This document shows positions 53,009-60,894 of a stretch of 64,000 nt of DNA, one piece after another. Position numbers and translations under genes: made by a program. How positions within the stretch are numbered: the stretch's first letter is position 1; every line of letters begins with the position of its first letter. The notes beneath the pieces are model-generated. The model was given only the letters and a program-made list of their open reading frames with translations, was not told the origin of the DNA and did not search any database. The stretch is from contig NZ_CP045119.1 of assembly GCF_011492945.1 (NCBI RefSeq), positions 3,658,001-3,722,000 of the forward strand. Reading direction: 5' to 3'. This DNA comes from Rubrobacter tropicus (GTDB lineage Bacteria > Actinomycetota > Rubrobacteria > Rubrobacterales > Rubrobacteraceae).

Positions 53009-54202
53009 CTACGCTTCGGTTTCGGGCCCCGCGACAACCCCCTCGTAAATACCAGACAACGAACGGTAGTTGGCTTCGGCCGTGTACTTAGATTCGAACT
53101 CCTTGCGAGCTTCCCTGCGCATCCTGCCGATCTCGACAGGGTGGTTCGTCGCCCACTCCACCTTGCCGGCGAGATCGCCCGGGTCGTGGGCCCTGAATTT
53201 GAGCCCGGTGCGGCCGTGGTCTATCAGGGATCTCATGTTGCCGAGATCGCTGGCTATGATCGGAAGGCCCACGGCCAATGCCTCCACGATAACCATGGGG
53301 AAGCCCTCGTACCACACGGAGGGGAAGACGAGCGCCGTGGCGTTTTTCATGAGGTCCAGCACCCGGTCTTTCGGCTGTCTACCCAGCCACTCTACTCCTT
53401 GAGATCGTCTCACCGCCTCCGCGACCTTCGGTCCCAAGGGCCCATCTCCCACGATTTTGAGACGCACCTTTTCCCCGAGTTGCTTCCGCGCCGCCAGCAA
53501 CGTCTCCAGGCCCTTCTCCTGGGAAAGACGGCCAACGTACAGAAAGTACGAGCCTTGCCCCCGCCCCACACCGGGGTCTGGCTGTACGAAATTTGGTTTG
53601 ACCACGATCTTCTCAGCGGGCAACCCCCCCTGGATGAACCTCCCGCGCGAGAAATCGGTGAGGGCCACGTAAGTGTTTACCGTATGCCTCCACGTGCCCA
53701 GCATGCGGTGCACACCCAATGCCGTTGCGACGACCGCGCTCGAGGTGCGACTTCCGCGGTAGCAGGCGTGCGCGATCCCAGGCCACGGCAATGTTTTTCC
53801 GGAGCAGTCCTCACAGACTCCCCCCTCGCGGAAGAACAGAGCGTTCGGGCAGATCAAACGGTAGTTGTGCAGTGTCTGAACTACCGGCACGCCTTCAGCC
53901 CGGGCGGCGTGGTACGCCGCCGGAGATATTAGCGGAAAGGTATTGTGAAAGTGGGCCACCTGGGGACGCTCGCTTCGGATGAGGGCTCGTATCTCCCGAT
54001 AAACCGGTCCGTTCCACACCGTGGCCCCCACAACCGCGAGGCGCCCCATGTCGGAGATCTGGTCGTTGTGCAAGGTGTAGCGGGAGACCGCGTGTCCCCG
54101 GGCTTCGAGGAGTGAGCCCTCATCTGTAAACACCTGATCTTCGCCGCCGGGCTGCTGGTACAGGTTGTGCAACAACATCACCCGCGTGGGTCGTTCCGAC
54201 AA
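53009..54202 (-). CDS. Glycosyltransferase family 4
   Basis: GT-B fold retaining glycosyltransferase of 397 residues. The N-terminal domain contains HNLYQQPGGEDQVFTDEGSL, and the C-terminal domain has YVGRLSQEKGLETLLAARKQ, then VFPSVWYEGFPMVIVEALAV, the nucleotide-sugar EX7E region typical of GT4. The TTG at 54202 has AGGAGG four bases upstream. It overlaps the upstream polymerase gene by 83 bases, unusually long but supported by that ribosome site. It belongs to the same unit as the polymerase, led by motif site I. Donor and acceptor are unknown. Confidence 0.91.
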   Translation of the reverse strand: MSERPTRVMLLHNLYQQPGGEDQVFTDEGSLLEARGHAVSRYTLHNDQISDMGRLAVVGATVWNGPVYREIRALIRSERPQVAHFHNTFPLISPAAYHAARAEGVPVVQTLHNYRLICPNALFFREGGVCEDCSGKTLPWPGIAHACYRGSRTSSAVVATALGVHRMLGTWRHTVNTYVALTDFSRGRFIQGGLPAEKIVVKPNFVQPDPGVGRGQGSYFLYVGRLSQEKGLETLLAARKQLGEKVRLKIVGDGPLGPKVAEAVRRSQGVEWLGRQPKDRVLDLMKNATALVFPSVWYEGFPMVIVEALAVGLPIIASDLGNMRSLIDHGRTGLKFRAHDPGDLAGKVEWATNHPVEIGRMRREARKEFESKYTAEANYRSLSGIYEGVVAGPETEA

Positions 54203-55577
54203 CTTGCCTCCTCATCACGCTTATAAAAACGAGAACCAAACCGAAGGTGAGGACGTGCCAGGACCAGACGAGGTCCACAGCGAAGAACGAACGCACGCAC
54301 AAGATCGTCAAGACGCCCAAGCTCTCGAACCAGAGCAAGCGCGCAAGCTTATGCCTCACGACGTAAGGGTAGAGCCTGATCAACCAAAACCACGTTGCGG
54401 CCAGCGCCAGCGAGAACAGAAGCAGCCCCACGATCCCCGTATCCAAGGCCACCTCGACCCAGGTGCTGTGCACGGTGGAGACGTCTTCACCCAACGCATC
54501 CTGCAGTACGTAACGTCCGCCGACGTTGGCCCCGTAACCACCCAGAGGACTGTTTCCCAGCGCCTCGATACTCGATCGCCAGTAATCGACTCTTCCGGTC
54601 AGGGAAGCCAGGTTCTCATCGGTCTGGTTTCTCTGCATGAACGCGTATATCAAATGACTGTATCGGGTGAGGAATGCCACGCCCATCAGGCCGCCTGAGA
54701 GGAGCAAGAGGCCAAAGCGGCGGCCAGCGACCAAGACAACGATCACGGCCACACAGAGGGCTAGTATCGGAGAGCGACTCTGCGTCAGCACCATGGTAAC
54801 CAAAGAGACCGCCAGTAACGATCCGTAGAGTACCTTGGAGCCGGGCCAAAAGAGCAACCTCACGATGGCGACGATCCCCATTACAGCGCCGATGTGGCCC
54901 ACCGAGTTCGCCGCGATCGCCGGCAGGGCCCCCTGTATCCAAAAGCCCAGTATCCCCTCTCGATAGCCTGACATAATGGCGTACTCGGGCCACACAAGCA
55001 TGCCCAGGTATACGCTGGCGATCAACGAGAAGATCAGAAACCAACCAAAGTCGAAAACCTTCTTGACCGCGTACGGCTGGGAGCGCGGATCCCTCACGGT
55101 CGAGGCGATCAAAGAAACCGTTAGAGCGAAGACGGCCAGCATGGCGCAGTACTCGGAGGCCTTGATCAGCGTACCCGCAGAGGAGACGGACCACAGCGTA
55201 GAAAGCAAACCCCACGTGGCGAAGAGGGAGAACAAACCCAGCACGCCCGTCCGCAGGTCCGAGAAGAAAGCGAACCTGTACCTGGCACCGACCGCCAGGA
55301 GCAACAGAACGCCGAGAGACAGGAAAGCCAGCCGCACGTAGTTGTCGGCTCCCGCCTCTTCCACGGAGAAGCGTACGTCCCTCGAAAGGTTCCACACGGA
55401 GCTGGCGCCGAGCAGGAGCACCCAGACTAGATAGAGCCAGCGAAAGGACAGAACGTGAAAAGGCGGACGGGTAACTTTCCAGCCGACTAGCAACAGCGCC
55501 GGTAGTCCGGCGGTCGTAGCGATCGCCCCCAACAATATGAGCGATACGACGTCATCACCCAGGCGCGCCTGCAACAC
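54120..55577 (-). CDS. O-antigen polymerase/ligase-type membrane protein (Wzy-like)
   Basis: Polytopic protein of 485 residues with about 12 membrane helices. The large loop before the last helices contains the family pattern SLTGRVDYWRSSIEALGNSPLGGYG followed by VHSTWVEVALDTGIVG, as in the O-antigen ligase/polymerase family. GTG start at 55577 with AAAGGA nearby. The gene leads a two-gene unit with the GT4 transferase, and motif site I is 72 bases upstream. It is the first of two such proteins in the window. One may polymerise and the other ligate or polymerise a different unit. Confidence 0.88.
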   Translation of the reverse strand: MLQARLGDDVVSLILLGAIATTAGLPALLLVGWKVTRPPFHVLSFRWLYLVWVLLLGASSVWNLSRDVRFSVEEAGADNYVRLAFLSLGVLLLLAVGARYRFAFFSDLRTGVLGLFSLFATWGLLSTLWSVSSAGTLIKASEYCAMLAVFALTVSLIASTVRDPRSQPYAVKKVFDFGWFLIFSLIASVYLGMLVWPEYAIMSGYREGILGFWIQGALPAIAANSVGHIGAVMGIVAIVRLLFWPGSKVLYGSLLAVSLVTMVLTQSRSPILALCVAVIVVLVAGRRFGLLLLSGGLMGVAFLTRYSHLIYAFMQRNQTDENLASLTGRVDYWRSSIEALGNSPLGGYGANVGGRYVLQDALGEDVSTVHSTWVEVALDTGIVGLLLFSLALAATWFWLIRLYPYVVRHKLARLLWFESLGVLTILCVRSFFAVDLVWSWHVLTFGLVLVFISVMRRQVVGTTHAGDVVAQPVPAARRRRSGVYR

Positions 55578-55648
55578 AGAATCCTTTCGGTCGTGATCCG
55601 CATCCCCTCGGGGTATGTCCGGTAAGGACCGTACCGGGCAGGACGTAC

Positions 55649-55674
55649 CGGCGCATCGGCCAGGTAGCCTATCT
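55649..55674. promoter_or_regulatory. 26-bp EPS motif, site I
   Basis: CGGCGCAT-CG-GCCA-GG-TAGCCTAT-CT, 72 bases upstream of the Wzy-like gene. It is 20/26 identical to site B, including the whole first half and GCCA. Confidence 0.6.
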
Positions 55675-55750
55675 TGGCTGGATCCCTGGAAGACGTCAGC
55701 CGACTCCCTACCGTATACGTGTCGGACATTTTGGTTACGCCCTCACGGCC

Positions 55751-56500
55751 TCACTGCCGCAACAAGTACTCGTAGATAGCCGTGGCCTCGGACAAGAGAG
55801 CCTTCCGTCCTGGCGCCCGCAGGGCGGGCTTGATCCTGCTCTTATGCTCAGTCTTGGCCGCAGAGGGGCGTGCGATCCGCGTCTCTGATATCCCTCCCGC
55901 GTTGCGCTTCTTGTGCATTTCTTCTATGCGAGAGTAGACCCTGTTCACGTTCTCCTCGGTGTGGGAGAACGTAGAGAAGGAGGTCCCGAATTTCTGGTTT
56001 ACGCGCTCGAGGATCGCGCCGTAATCCGTCGTTACCTCTTCGAAGGATGCCAGGACGCAAGCGTTGCGGTGCGCGGCCACCGCCTTGTAGAAAGATACGT
56101 AGTGCTCTATCGCCCGGTCCATCGGTTGCGGATCCCTTATCAACCACGAAGTGATTGCGTCTTCAGGCTCCCGGATAAGTACGATGGTAGGTATTCGCCA
56201 CCGTGCGGCGCACACTACTTGTGCTGGGTAGTGTAGGTGGTGGGCTACGCGAAACTCCTCGCGCTGCGCCTGTTTGAAAGCCCATACCGAGAAGGTATTC
56301 GCGGATCTCGGGTACCCCTCTATCACCAGGTGCGTGTCCCGGCGGACACAGCGGCGGTCGCGTTTGATCCGGCAAACGGCCGAAAACAGAACGGGGTTGC
56401 GGCCCACGAAGCGTTGGAGTTCCCTTTTCGTATCTCTCACGTTTTTCGATGTCGCCGTGCTCGACACGCTGTCGGCGGGCGCTGCATGACCATCCTTCAA
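55751..56500 (-). CDS. Divergent sulfotransferase-like P-loop protein
   Basis: Protein of 249 residues. The N-terminal P-loop variant reads LVIEGYPRSANTFSVWAF, where the usual GAxKSGTT is replaced by GYPRSANT, and a 3'-phosphate-like site IVLIREPEDAITSWLI follows. These motifs place it in the sulfotransferase superfamily but apart from the three other copies. The C-terminal third is basic. It has its own leader containing motif site E. It could sulfate the same polymer at a different position or a lipid carrier. The substrate is uncertain and the activity assignment moderately secure. Confidence 0.72.
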   Translation of the reverse strand: MKDGHAAPADSVSSTATSKNVRDTKRELQRFVGRNPVLFSAVCRIKRDRRCVRRDTHLVIEGYPRSANTFSVWAFKQAQREEFRVAHHLHYPAQVVCAARWRIPTIVLIREPEDAITSWLIRDPQPMDRAIEHYVSFYKAVAAHRNACVLASFEEVTTDYGAILERVNQKFGTSFSTFSHTEENVNRVYSRIEEMHKKRNAGGISETRIARPSAAKTEHKSRIKPALRAPGRKALLSEATAIYEYLLRQ

Positions 56501-56570
56501 GGCGTACCCCCTGGCACCAAGGCTACTACGCGATCTGTTTCTGCGAACATGCTAAGCAGCGGGCCAGCAC

Positions 56571-56596
56571 ATCGCACCCGCCGGGTGACACATCTT
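56571..56596. promoter_or_regulatory. 26-bp EPS motif, site E
   Basis: CATCGCAC-CC-GCCG-GG-TGACACAT-CT, 71 bases upstream of the divergent sulfotransferase-like gene; 18/26 match site B. The right half is nearly perfect. Confidence 0.5.
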
Positions 56597-56665
56597 GCGC
56601 CCCGCGAAACTCCCGGAGATCGAGAGCCGCCCGTGGTCGACGCACCGGTGGGAGCCGAGGGGTCG

Positions 56666-57709
56666 TCAGGCTACCCACGGCTTCCCCTCCCAGATGGCTT
56701 TACGCCAAGGCTGAAGGCCGGTGTCAGGCGATTTGCCGTCTTCAACAGATTTCACGTAAGCATCGTAAGCAGCAAGGCGTGTGAGGGCCCGAGCCTCGTT
56801 TTCGTTCAAGGTGAGCCGTCCCTGTTGAGACAGGTAGGCGGCGACGTAGCGGCCGGCCGCTTCGGGAGCTCGGCGGCGCAGAAGCCCCAGTACCTGCAGA
56901 ACGTAGTGGACGAGATCGAGGTAAGGGAAACCTTGTAAGGTGCCGTATTCCCAGTCTATCGCCCGATGTCCCGCTTCACGCCCTTCGAGCAGGTTCCACG
57001 GAACAAAATCCCCATGCTGCACCGTGACGGGCCACTCCCTGGATGCCAAGGGTTCAAGCAAATTGTCGAACCCAGGTGTGCTCTTTTCGCGCATGCAGAG
57101 CACCCAGGGGTGTCTTTCGAGAGGCACTGGAGGAGACACGAGGAGCGACTCCAGCAGGTTGATCCATCCATCTGAGGGGGTCGGGCGGGGAGAAGGCGGC
57201 CTTCCTGCCACGGGGCTCGTCAGCAGGGCCACGCCCCTACCCAGCGGCCCGTACTTCAGCGGCTTGGGACCAACCTTTTCGGGCAACTCCTGTAGCACGG
57301 ACCATTCCTGACGCATCCTTCTGCGGGCGGCGGCCTTCTCGGCATACTTCACGTAACCTATCACTCGGCCGTTGCCGTCCCAAAGCTGCGCCGTCATGCG
57401 TTGAGCGGGGGTGGGCGTTCCAATCAAGATCACCACCGAAGCCAGCGAAGGCACGGCGTCCTGAACGAACGTCCGTAACGGCCACCCAGCGGAGCGGATC
57501 GTTCGCGCCTGCATCAATCCCGAGGCGGCATTGAGCCTCAACAAGAGACGATACAACCTTGCCGTCAAACGGGAAGCCGGGTAGAGGGCGCTTTGGTCCC
57601 AGCGCTGAAGTGGGCGCTGTGTGGGCAGGTAAAGACGCGGGTTGCGTGGTCCGGGCAATGTGAAGACGCGCGTCTCCGGCGCGAAGAAGAGGCTAAGATC
57701 CACTGTCAC
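56666..57709 (-). CDS. Aminoglycoside phosphotransferase-fold kinase-like protein
   Basis: Protein of about 347 residues with the APH/choline-kinase fold. The catalytic loop reads VQHGDFVPWNLLEG, the metal-binding region IDWEYGTLQGFPYLDLVHY, and an N-lobe Lys lies in GRVIGYVKYAEK. Substrate is probably a small molecule or sugar; such kinases are sometimes found in polysaccharide clusters. GTG at 57709 is preferred over the ORF start at 57748 since it overlaps the upstream flippase by only 17 bases. It forms an operon with the flippase. Confidence 0.78.
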   Translation of the reverse strand: MTVDLSLFFAPETRVFTLPGPRNPRLYLPTQRPLQRWDQSALYPASRLTARLYRLLLRLNAASGLMQARTIRSAGWPLRTFVQDAVPSLASVVILIGTPTPAQRMTAQLWDGNGRVIGYVKYAEKAAARRRMRQEWSVLQELPEKVGPKPLKYGPLGRGVALLTSPVAGRPPSPRPTPSDGWINLLESLLVSPPVPLERHPWVLCMREKSTPGFDNLLEPLASREWPVTVQHGDFVPWNLLEGREAGHRAIDWEYGTLQGFPYLDLVHYVLQVLGLLRRRAPEAAGRYVAAYLSQQGRLTLNENEARALTRLAAYDAYVKSVEDGKSPDTGLQPWRKAIWEGKPWVA

Positions 57710-58949
57710 TGGCTTTTCTACTCGTTGGCGCCGAAAACAGATCTCCACGGGACCGCCGGTGCAAGACGAGCAACATTATGGCCATGGACACCGCGAGGAC
57801 TATCCGGGAGAAAAGTATGCCGATCCCTGCTCCGGCGATGAGCCAGAGGTACATGCACCACACGCCCAGGGTTCCGCCGACCACAGCATAGACTACATAG
57901 ACCCGGAAGAGCCATTCCGGCCTCTCGAGCGACCTTATAGCCTGGGAGAGCACTTCGTTCGCGGCCATGGCGATGGGCAGGAGGCCCAACAGCCACAGCA
58001 GATCCGCGTGTGCCGCGTACCGTCCCCCGTATGCCAGGTTGATCATGGTTTCGTGAAAGAGACCCAGTAAGACCCAGTACAGAATCGGGGCGATCAAGAG
58101 GAGACCGAAGGCGGAACGCACACTGGAACCGAAACTATCCTGTTCCCTGGCCTGCACGAAGGTCGGTAAAAGCAAAGCAGATAGGGCCGTGGTGGCTTGC
58201 AGCATGGGCATCAACAAGTTCATGAGCGCCTTGAAGGCCGCGCCCGCCTCCAAACCACCCCAAACGGGCAGAATCAGATAGTAAACGTTGGTGGGTAGCC
58301 AGTACAACGCCCGGTTCCCGACAGACCAACGACCGTACTCCCAGTGACTCTTGAGGGCCTCGCCGGTCACCCCACCCCTCAATGGTGGCGCCTTCACGCC
58401 GAGACGCACCCCCAACCACAGGCTCACCACGAGGCTGCTTATCGCCATCACGCCGAGCGCGGTCGAAGTGGACAGCCACCCGTAGCGGTACAGCATGAAC
58501 GCCCCAACCAGCATCATCACCATGTACCATGCCCCTCCCCAGGCCGCCAACTGGGGCTCGAAGCGGGCGTAGCACGCCCGACGCATCATCCAGAGAAGGT
58601 GGATGAACGGCTCGGTGAGCGCCAACGCGAAGAAGACGGAAGGGAGAGTGCTGGAGGGATCCCAATAGGCAAAGACCAACCCTGTCACCAACAGAGCCAG
58701 GCTCCCGAGAGTGGCGAAGCCGATGTGACCGTAGACGAGGGCGCCGAGGTACTCAGAGACGCACTCTTTGTATCTTCTCGGACTAAAAACGAGCATGGGT
58801 TCTGTGAGCGTCGCGGCGTGCAGGCACCCTACGAACGTGAAGACCGCAAAGGCCAACCCGAAGGCACCGTATTCGGTGGGCGGAAGCCAACGGGCCAGGA
58901 GTATGTTGAGCGCGAAGTTGGAGGTCGCGAACAATCCTTGATCCGCCAC
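57693..58949 (-). CDS. Polysaccharide flippase (Wzx/oligosaccharide flippase family)
   Basis: Integral membrane protein of 418 residues or more with about 12 helices. The N terminus ADQGLFATSNFALNILLARW, then LPPTEYGAFGLAFAVF, is the standard opening of polysaccharide flippases. The GTG at 58949 is the first conventional start. Homologous sequence (KRWLKKGFYAV) continues upstream to an in-frame stop, so an ATT or other rare start about 20 codons earlier is likely. It exports lipid-linked repeat units to the outer face. It is followed by the kinase-like gene with a small overlap. The leader has only a half-copy of the 26-bp motif. Confidence 0.87.
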   Translation of the reverse strand: MADQGLFATSNFALNILLARWLPPTEYGAFGLAFAVFTFVGCLHAATLTEPMLVFSPRRYKECVSEYLGALVYGHIGFATLGSLALLVTGLVFAYWDPSSTLPSVFFALALTEPFIHLLWMMRRACYARFEPQLAAWGGAWYMVMMLVGAFMLYRYGWLSTSTALGVMAISSLVVSLWLGVRLGVKAPPLRGGVTGEALKSHWEYGRWSVGNRALYWLPTNVYYLILPVWGGLEAGAAFKALMNLLMPMLQATTALSALLLPTFVQAREQDSFGSSVRSAFGLLLIAPILYWVLLGLFHETMINLAYGGRYAAHADLLWLLGLLPIAMAANEVLSQAIRSLERPEWLFRVYVVYAVVGGTLGVWCMYLWLIAGAGIGILFSRIVLAVSMAIMLLVLHRRSRGDLFSAPTSRKASDSGS

Positions 58950-59156
58950 GGCATAGAAACCCTTTTTGAGCCAGCGTTTCGTGGTCCTACCGCTTCCAAT
59001 CTGCTACGCGACGTTCGCCGCACCTTCGGGCACTAGTCAATCACGACAGGGCACAGCGCATGGCCCGGAGCACCAGCACTTCCGGTACGACGAGCCTGAG
59101 AGCTCCGTTCGAAGAGTAACGCTGCGTACGATCATCGGTCTCCCTGCGCAGGCTTA

Positions 59157-59873
59157 TTAGTAACTGTAAGCGGAGTAGAGGCCCTTCTGACCGCCTTTGA
59201 CATTGTTCATGACCGTTCCGAGCACGCTGGCGCCAACGGCGTCCAGCGTGCGCTTGGCCTTGCGCAGGGAGGCCTTGCGCGTCTTTTGCGCGTCGAGGAC
59301 CAGCAGAACGCCGTCACCCTGGGTGGCGAGGATAGCCGGGTCGGAGACGGGGGCCGTGGGGGGGGCATCCAAAAGGACGTAGTCGAACTGCTCGCGTGCT
59401 TTCTCCAAGAGCTCCGAGAAGCGCTTGGAACCTAGCAACTCCGCGGGCCTACTCGGCAGAGGGCCCACAGTCGCGACCTTGAGGAACGGGACCGGCTCGT
59501 GCCAGGTTTCCTGCAGTTCGAGCTCGTTGGCCAGAACGTTTACGACCCCCTTGAAATTGCGCAGCCCGAACACTTGGTGCATCGCCGGCCTGCGAAAATC
59601 GCAGTCGATTATCAGCGTGCTCTTGTCCGCCTGCGCCAGTACGACTCCCAGGTTGGCGCACGTGGTGCTCTTGCCTTCTTTCGGGCCTGGGCTTGTCACC
59701 ACTACAACCTTCGGAGGGTTGTCCACGACCGTGTAGAGGAGGCTGGTGCGCAGGGTACGGTAGTCCTCGGCGGCCATGCCGCCGGGCTCTGCGAGCGTGA
59801 TCAGGTTCTCCGCAGCGATAGCACTGGCCCCGGTCTCTTTGCCCATCTTGGACTCGGTCTTGGGCTGCTGCAT
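59157..59873 (-). CDS. Polysaccharide tyrosine autokinase (Wze/CpsD type)
   Basis: Cytoplasmic BY-kinase of 238 residues. Walker A is TSPGPKEGKSTTCANLGVVL, Walker A' TLIIDCDFRRPAMH and Walker B YVLLDAPPTAPVSD. The C-terminal tail ends YSAYSY, a short tyrosine cluster that can be autophosphorylated. Its ATG immediately follows the stop codon of the Wzz-type gene, so the two are coupled and form a split Wzc as in Gram-positive bacteria. Activation needs the membrane partner, and the phosphatase at 35958 is the likely antagonist. It controls polysaccharide chain length and export. Confidence 0.92.
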   Translation of the reverse strand: MQQPKTESKMGKETGASAIAAENLITLAEPGGMAAEDYRTLRTSLLYTVVDNPPKVVVVTSPGPKEGKSTTCANLGVVLAQADKSTLIIDCDFRRPAMHQVFGLRNFKGVVNVLANELELQETWHEPVPFLKVATVGPLPSRPAELLGSKRFSELLEKAREQFDYVLLDAPPTAPVSDPAILATQGDGVLLVLDAQKTRKASLRKAKRTLDAVGASVLGTVMNNVKGGQKGLYSAYSY

Positions 59874-60662
59874 CTAGCTTGCCCCCTTCTTTTTGGGCTT
59901 CTTCGGGAGCCTGAACTCCCGAACGGCGGCGAAAGTGGGGACCCCGGAGACCTGCATGGCCTCCTCTGGTGAGCGCCAGCTGTCGTCCAGGTACTCGAGC
60001 AGGAAAGCCAGGCCGACGCCCAACATGAGACCCAGCACGAGGGCCAGAAGCCCGTTACGTAAGAGGTTCGGGCTTATGGGAGAAGACGGCACCGCAGCTT
60101 TTTCCCAGGTCACCGCAGTGATAGAGTTGGCGCTCGAGCTGACCTCGGAGACCTGTCCCGAAAACTCGTCTCCTATGGTATTGGCGATCTGGCTGGCCCT
60201 CTCGGGATCCGAGTCCGTGTAGGAGACCTCGATAACCTGCGTCTCGGCGACCTGCTCCACGCTCATGCCAGCGAGGAATTCGTCGGGGGTCGTCTGCAGA
60301 TCGAGGTTCTGGATAACCGCGTCCGCCACGGTGCGCGTGTAGGCCAGCTCCGCCATGGACTGGGTGAGTTGCTGCAGGCCTATGACGTCGTTCGATTCGG
60401 GGGTCAGCCCCTGCCCCTGGCCGACAAGCACCTTGATGGAGGCCTGGTACATCGGGGTCTGCGTGAGGCCGTAACCCACCGCCGCCCCGACGACCAGGAT
60501 GGTCATTAGCAGGATGACCCACGCTTTCCTCCAGAGCGTCTCCAGCAGGTCTCTTACGGAGAGGACCTCCTGGCCCCGGGGAGCGTCCGCCGGCCAACCT
60601 GCGTCGTGGTCGCCGATCGTCGGGGCGGCGTGTCGCGTGCCGTTGGGCAGCATACCTTCCAA
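59874..60662 (-). CDS. Chain-length determinant / BY-kinase adaptor (Wzz/CpsC type)
   Basis: Membrane protein of about 262 residues. Wzz domain with the first helix (VILLMTILVVGAAVGYGL), a large extracytoplasmic region with ISYTD-like VIEVSYTDSDPERASQIANT, and the second helix (NGLLALVLGLMLGVGLAFLL). It ends with the cytoplasmic activating tail DDSWRSPEEAMQVSGVPTFA. The TTG at 60662 with AGGAGG about ten bases upstream is preferred; an ATG at 60653 is the alternative. It activates the kinase encoded next. Site D lies about 123 bases upstream. The long ORF reaching 60806 would translate through that motif. Confidence 0.9.
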   Translation of the reverse strand: MEGMLPNGTRHAAPTIGDHDAGWPADAPRGQEVLSVRDLLETLWRKAWVILLMTILVVGAAVGYGLTQTPMYQASIKVLVGQGQGLTPESNDVIGLQQLTQSMAELAYTRTVADAVIQNLDLQTTPDEFLAGMSVEQVAETQVIEVSYTDSDPERASQIANTIGDEFSGQVSEVSSSANSITAVTWEKAAVPSSPISPNLLRNGLLALVLGLMLGVGLAFLLEYLDDSWRSPEEAMQVSGVPTFAAVREFRLPKKPKKKGAS

Positions 60663-60784
60663 GTCGTCTACACCTCCTGTCTCGCTATGGGCATTCCGGT
60701 AAGCGCGGCCGAACCTCCTGCACCAACGCCCAGCTTCTCTGTCCGAAACCCGATCTTGGGGCGATACTATGAAACGCTGGGAAA

Positions 60785-60810
60785 TTCGGCATGGGCCACC
60801 CGGCATATCT
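60785..60810. promoter_or_regulatory. 26-bp EPS motif, site D
   Basis: TTCGGCAT-GG-GCCA-CC-CGGCATAT-CT, upstream of the Wzz/Wze pair; 17/26 match site B. Part of it also belongs to a perfect inverted repeat, so some of the match may come from that structure. Confidence 0.5.
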
Positions 60811-60844
60811 TGTGCCTGGTTACCCCGGGGGATGCCGGGTGGCC
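60794..60844 (-). terminator. 13-bp perfect inverted repeat
   Basis: GGCCACCCGGCAT (60794-60806) and ATGCCGGGTGGCC (60832-60844) are perfect complements separated by 25 bases that include CCCCGGGG. It lies just downstream of the Wzy/TPR gene and could terminate that operon. It overlaps site D in the promoter of the following genes. Confidence 0.5.
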
Positions 60845-60894
60845 CGTCTCTGGCGGTGACGCGCGGACGGGATCGCCGGGAGGCTCGCGATCAC

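Noticed and set aside
59050-59090. Possible ninth copy of the 26-bp motif upstream of the flippase gene
   Set aside because: Only the left half (CAGCGCAT) matches; the GCCA core and the right half are absent (about 11/26).
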